DNA from: Streptomyces physcomitrii
Lineage (GTDB): Bacteria > Actinomycetota > Actinomycetes > Streptomycetales > Streptomycetaceae
DNA: 64,000 nt
Assembly: GCF_012273655.1 (NCBI RefSeq)
Contig: NZ_JAAWWP010000017.1
Coordinates: 103,348 to 167,347, forward strand
Direction: 5' to 3'
The position numbers were made by a program, and so were the translations under genes. Numbering within the stretch: the first letter of the stretch is position 1; the number at the start of each line of letters is the position of its first letter. Positions 61,441 through 64,000 of the stretch are shown one piece after another. A model generated the notes under the pieces. That model saw only the letters and a program-made list of their open reading frames with translations. It was not told the DNA's origin and ran no database searches.

Positions 61441-62627
61441 AGGGAGGCTCCCAGGGCGTGCAGGAAGGTGCCGAACTTGGCCTCGGTCTCCTCGGTCTCG
61501 GCCTGCGGGGAGGAGTCGGCGACGACCCCCGCGCCCGCGAAGAGCCTGAGCCCCTCGGCGCCCGCCTCGGCGCAGCGGATGGTGACGACCCACTCGCCGT
61601 CGCCCCGGGCGTCGCCCCAGCCGACGATGCCGGTGTACAGGCCCCGGTCGAAGGGTTCGAGCTCGCGGATGACCTCGCGGGCCAGCCGGGTGGGGGCGCC
61701 GCAGACCGCCGGGGTGGGGTGCAGGGCGCAGGCCAGGTCGAGGGCGCTGAGCGAGTCGTCGGCGAGGGTGGCGGTCAGCGTGCTCGACAGGTGCCACATG
61801 GCGGCGGTACGGACCAGGGTGGGCCGCTCGGGGACGTCGAGACCGGTGCAGAAGGGGGCGAGGGCGGCGCGGATGGCGTCCACCACGAGGGCGTGCTCGC
61901 GCAGGTCCTTGGCGGAGTCGAGGAGGGCGGCGGCCCGGCGGACGTCCTCGGCGAGGTCCGCGCTGCGCGGCGCCGAACCGGCCAGCGGGTTGGTCACCAG
62001 CCGCTTCCCCCGCCGGGACAGGAGGAGTTCGGGGCTCGCCCCGAGCAGGGTGCGGCCGGGGCCCGAGGGCACCGCGAAGGTGTAGCCGCCCGGGTCGCGG
62101 CGGGCGAGGCGCTGGAGCATGCCGGGGACGTCGGGCCGCCCGGCCCCGCGCACATCGAGCGCCCTGGCGAGGACGACCTTGTCCAACTCCCCCGCGGTCA
62201 TGCGCCGTACCGCGTCCGCCACGGCGGCGGCGTAGGCGGGCGGCTCGGGCACCGGGCGCAGCTCCCAGCCGGCCGGCGGGGCGGCCGGGGCGGGCAGCCC
62301 GAGCAGCGGGTCGGTGCCGAGCGCTCCGGCCCGGCGCACCGAGGCGGGCACGGCCAGGGTCACCGGCCCCGACTGGTCGAAGGGGATCGCGCCGAGGACC
62401 AGGGCCTCGGGGTCGCCGGTGGCCTCCAGGGTCTCCCGGACCCGGGCGGCGAGCGGGCGCGCGTCGTGCGGCACCCGGGCGCGGACGCCGTGGCCGAGCA
62501 GGGTCCTGGTCGGCGAGGCGAGGAAGTGGTCCGTCTCTGGCTGGTAGGCGTCGAGCAGCGCGGTGGCGGCGCCGACCGTGGAGGATCTGGGCTCGTCTGT
62601 ACCGAGGAGGTCTTGGACCGCGGTCAC
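61437..62627 (-). CDS. dhbC: isochorismate synthase
   Basis: A 396-residue chorismate-utilising enzyme converting chorismate to isochorismate. Conserved regions are ELDKVVLARALDVRG, YTFAVPSGPGRTLLGASPE, NPLAGSAPRSADLAED, LHPTPAVCGAPTRLA and FDRGLYTGIVGWGDARGDGE, with the final FAGAGVVADSSP. GTG 62627 is chosen because GGGAGAAG lies just upstream; an earlier in-frame start at 62654 is possible. It commits chorismate to the siderophore. Confidence 0.94.
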
Positions 62628-62699
62628 TGGTTCTTCTCCCGGAGTCTGCGGCACGCAATGGGTACCGGTGTGGGGGTATGCGAAAGCGCTGGAGGCAAT

Positions 62700-63476
62700 T
62701 CAGACTTTGAGCGTGGCTCCGCCGTCCACGTAGAGGTCGTGCAGGGTGATGTGCCGGGCCCGGTCGGAGGCCAGGAATGCCACGGCTTCGGCGATGTCCT
62801 CCGGGCCCGCGATACGGCCGAGCGGAATTCCGGTGCGGTATGCCGCCGGGTCACCGGCTATGACGCGTTCGGGGGCGTCGGGGGTGGCCCACAACTGGCG
62901 TTGCATGGCGGTGTCCGTGGAACCGGGCGAGACCACATTGCAGCGGACCCCGCTCGGGGCGAGTTCGAGTCCGAGACAGCGGGTGAAATGGGTGGCGGCC
63001 GCCTTGGAGGCGGCGTAGGCGGCCATATTGGTGCGCGGTACCCCCGCGGCGTTGGAACCGACCGTGATGATGCTGCCCCGCCCCTGCCCGGTCATCACGC
63101 GGGCGGCGGCGCGGCAGGTGTGGAAGACCCCGGAGCTGTTGACGGCGAAGGTCGACGCCCAGTCCTCGTCGCTGAGTTCGGCGACCGGGGCCGGGCGCAG
63201 CACTCCCGCGACGTTGACCAGGATGTCGAGGCGGCCGTGGGCGGTGACCACCTCCTCGACGAGGAGGTCGACGGCGGCGGGGTCGGTCACGTCCAGGGGG
63301 CGGGTGGACAGGGTGCCGGTGCGCTCGGCGGTGCCGGGGTCCTCGAAGTCGGCCGAGCGGTCGGTCGCCAGCACCGTCGCCCCGCGCTCCGCGAGCAGCC
63401 GGGCCACCGCCGCGCCGATGCCGCGCCCCGCTCCGGTCACCAGTGCGGTCCTGCCCTGCAATTCGGAATCCAGCAC
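62700..63476 (-). CDS. dhbA: 2,3-dihydro-2,3-dihydroxybenzoate dehydrogenase
   Basis: A 258-residue classical SDR (EntA/DhbA). TALVTGAGRGIGAAVARLL binds NAD, then LDILVNVAGVLRP, catalytic Ser in IITVGSNAAGVPR, and YAASKAA with Tyr and Lys. It forms 2,3-dihydroxybenzoate. Adjacent dhbC/E/B make the assignment firm despite many SDR paralogues. GTG 63476 lies 20 bp below an iron box and has only a weak ribosome binding site, so it is the first gene of a six-gene, iron-controlled operon. Confidence 0.93.
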   Translation of the reverse strand: MLDSELQGRTALVTGAGRGIGAAVARLLAERGATVLATDRSADFEDPGTAERTGTLSTRPLDVTDPAAVDLLVEEVVTAHGRLDILVNVAGVLRPAPVAELSDEDWASTFAVNSSGVFHTCRAAARVMTGQGRGSIITVGSNAAGVPRTNMAAYAASKAAATHFTRCLGLELAPSGVRCNVVSPGSTDTAMQRQLWATPDAPERVIAGDPAAYRTGIPLGRIAGPEDIAEAVAFLASDRARHITLHDLYVDGGATLKV

Positions 63477-63496
63477 GCCTCAACACCCCCATTAAC

Positions 63497-63515
63497 TTAG
63501 GTAAGGCTAACCTAA
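63497..63515. promoter_or_regulatory. iron box upstream of dhb operon
   Basis: TTAGGTAAGGCTAACCTAA matches the actinobacterial DmdR/IdeR consensus TTAGGTTAGGCTAACCTAA with one mismatch. Its position just before dhbA predicts repression by the iron-loaded regulator. Confidence 0.92.
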
Positions 63516-64000
63516 CATAACCGAAACATGCACCCTCCCGGCAACCTCAACTCCGGGGATCCACACGGATAGTTGGGGACAGTCCCGGCAGATCACCCCT
63601 CTTCTCTTCACCGCGCGCGCATCTCGCACGCGGGCGAGCGTGATGCGCGAGAGCGGGACGGAGGGCGAGAAGGGCACTACACGCCGCACACATCGGCGCG
63701 GCCTCACACCGGGCCTCGCACGGGGCGGCCACCGCGCGGCCCGCGACCGGCACCACCGTCGGCAACGCGGACCGGTACCGCCACCGGACATCTCGGATTG
63801 AGCGCTGGATTTCCCCACTCCGCGTCACCCGCGACCGACGGATTGTCAGGGAAAAGGGCGCGCGATGTGAGCCGCGCAATAGGAGCCACGTCACGTACGA
63901 AACTCTCTAGTGGGCGCGCTCCTGAAAAGCGCCGGGCATTCACGGTGGTCCCGGGACTTTCGGCCACCCCGATTCCCACTAGGCGGCTTCGTATGACGGA
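63516..64000. other. 485-bp terminal region without a supportable gene
   Basis: Upstream of the iron box the sequence has lower coding bias, with only short Arg/Ala-rich frames on the minus strand. An ATG at 63993 may begin a rightward gene beyond the edge, but only two further codons are visible. No hairpin or repeat stands out. Confidence 0.4.

Overview
This 64 kb window is very GC-rich actinobacterial DNA. Frequent GTG starts, ATGA/GTGA stop-start overlaps, SARP-type regulation, an actinobacterial sulfur-type leader peptide, DmdR/IdeR-type iron boxes and mycothiol-dependent enzymes all suggest Streptomyces. I infer the genus only from these traits. Most of the window is secondary metabolism.

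Left edge (1-4.5 kb): the 3' end of a beta-ketoacyl synthase, an LVIVD-repeat secreted protein, a DUF305 lipoprotein, a UBP-type zinc-finger protein and an M20 amidohydrolase.

4.5-40.4 kb is, I propose, one large RiPP-type cluster. A 57-residue precursor (4644-4817) ends in a 21-residue core in which 20 residues are Ser, Thr or Cys. It is preceded by 11-bp direct repeats typical of SARP sites. At the far end, a leftward, translationally coupled operon (40.4 to 23.7 kb) encodes a SARP-NB-ARC regulator, an Ocin-ThiF leader-binding protein, a YcaO cyclodehydratase, a tandem-domain SagB-type azoline dehydrogenase, a split lantibiotic dehydratase (glutamylation plus elimination proteins), an M50 protease, an ABC exporter and a second complete YcaO. 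Between them lies a leftward operon (15.1 to 4.9 kb): SDR, YciI-like protein, PLP aminotransferase, ATP-grasp ligase, flavin monooxygenase, flavin reductase, both glutamate mutase subunits, quinone oxidoreductase and a second ATP-grasp ligase. A rightward set (15.9 to 23.6 kb) follows: MFS exporter, membrane desaturase, GH3-type adenylating enzyme, alpha/beta hydrolase with a Cys nucleophile, enolase-superfamily enzyme and FAH-family protein. The RiPP genes predict a heavily azole- and dehydroamino-acid-containing peptide. The middle operons look able to make and ligate a 3-methylaspartate-derived or acyl unit. Whether all three sets serve one product cannot be decided from sequence.

40.4-43.8 kb: a regulatory intergenic region, a broken AraC-family gene, a mycothiol-dependent maleylpyruvate-isomerase-family protein and an aldo/keto reductase. 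44-51 kb: a sulfonate/organosulfur module (FMN-dependent monooxygenase, SsuABC-like transporter, flavin reductase, ROK regulator) headed by a 26-codon leader peptide.

51-63.5 kb: a catecholate siderophore locus with a siderophore-binding lipoprotein, Fes-type esterase, iron box, sugar-nucleotide reductase, single-module NRPS, free-standing aryl carrier protein and DhbB/E/C/A homologues under a second iron box. The last ~480 bp hold no gene I can support. A homopolymer-rich patch at 22.55-22.62 kb looks like a sequencing or assembly artefact.
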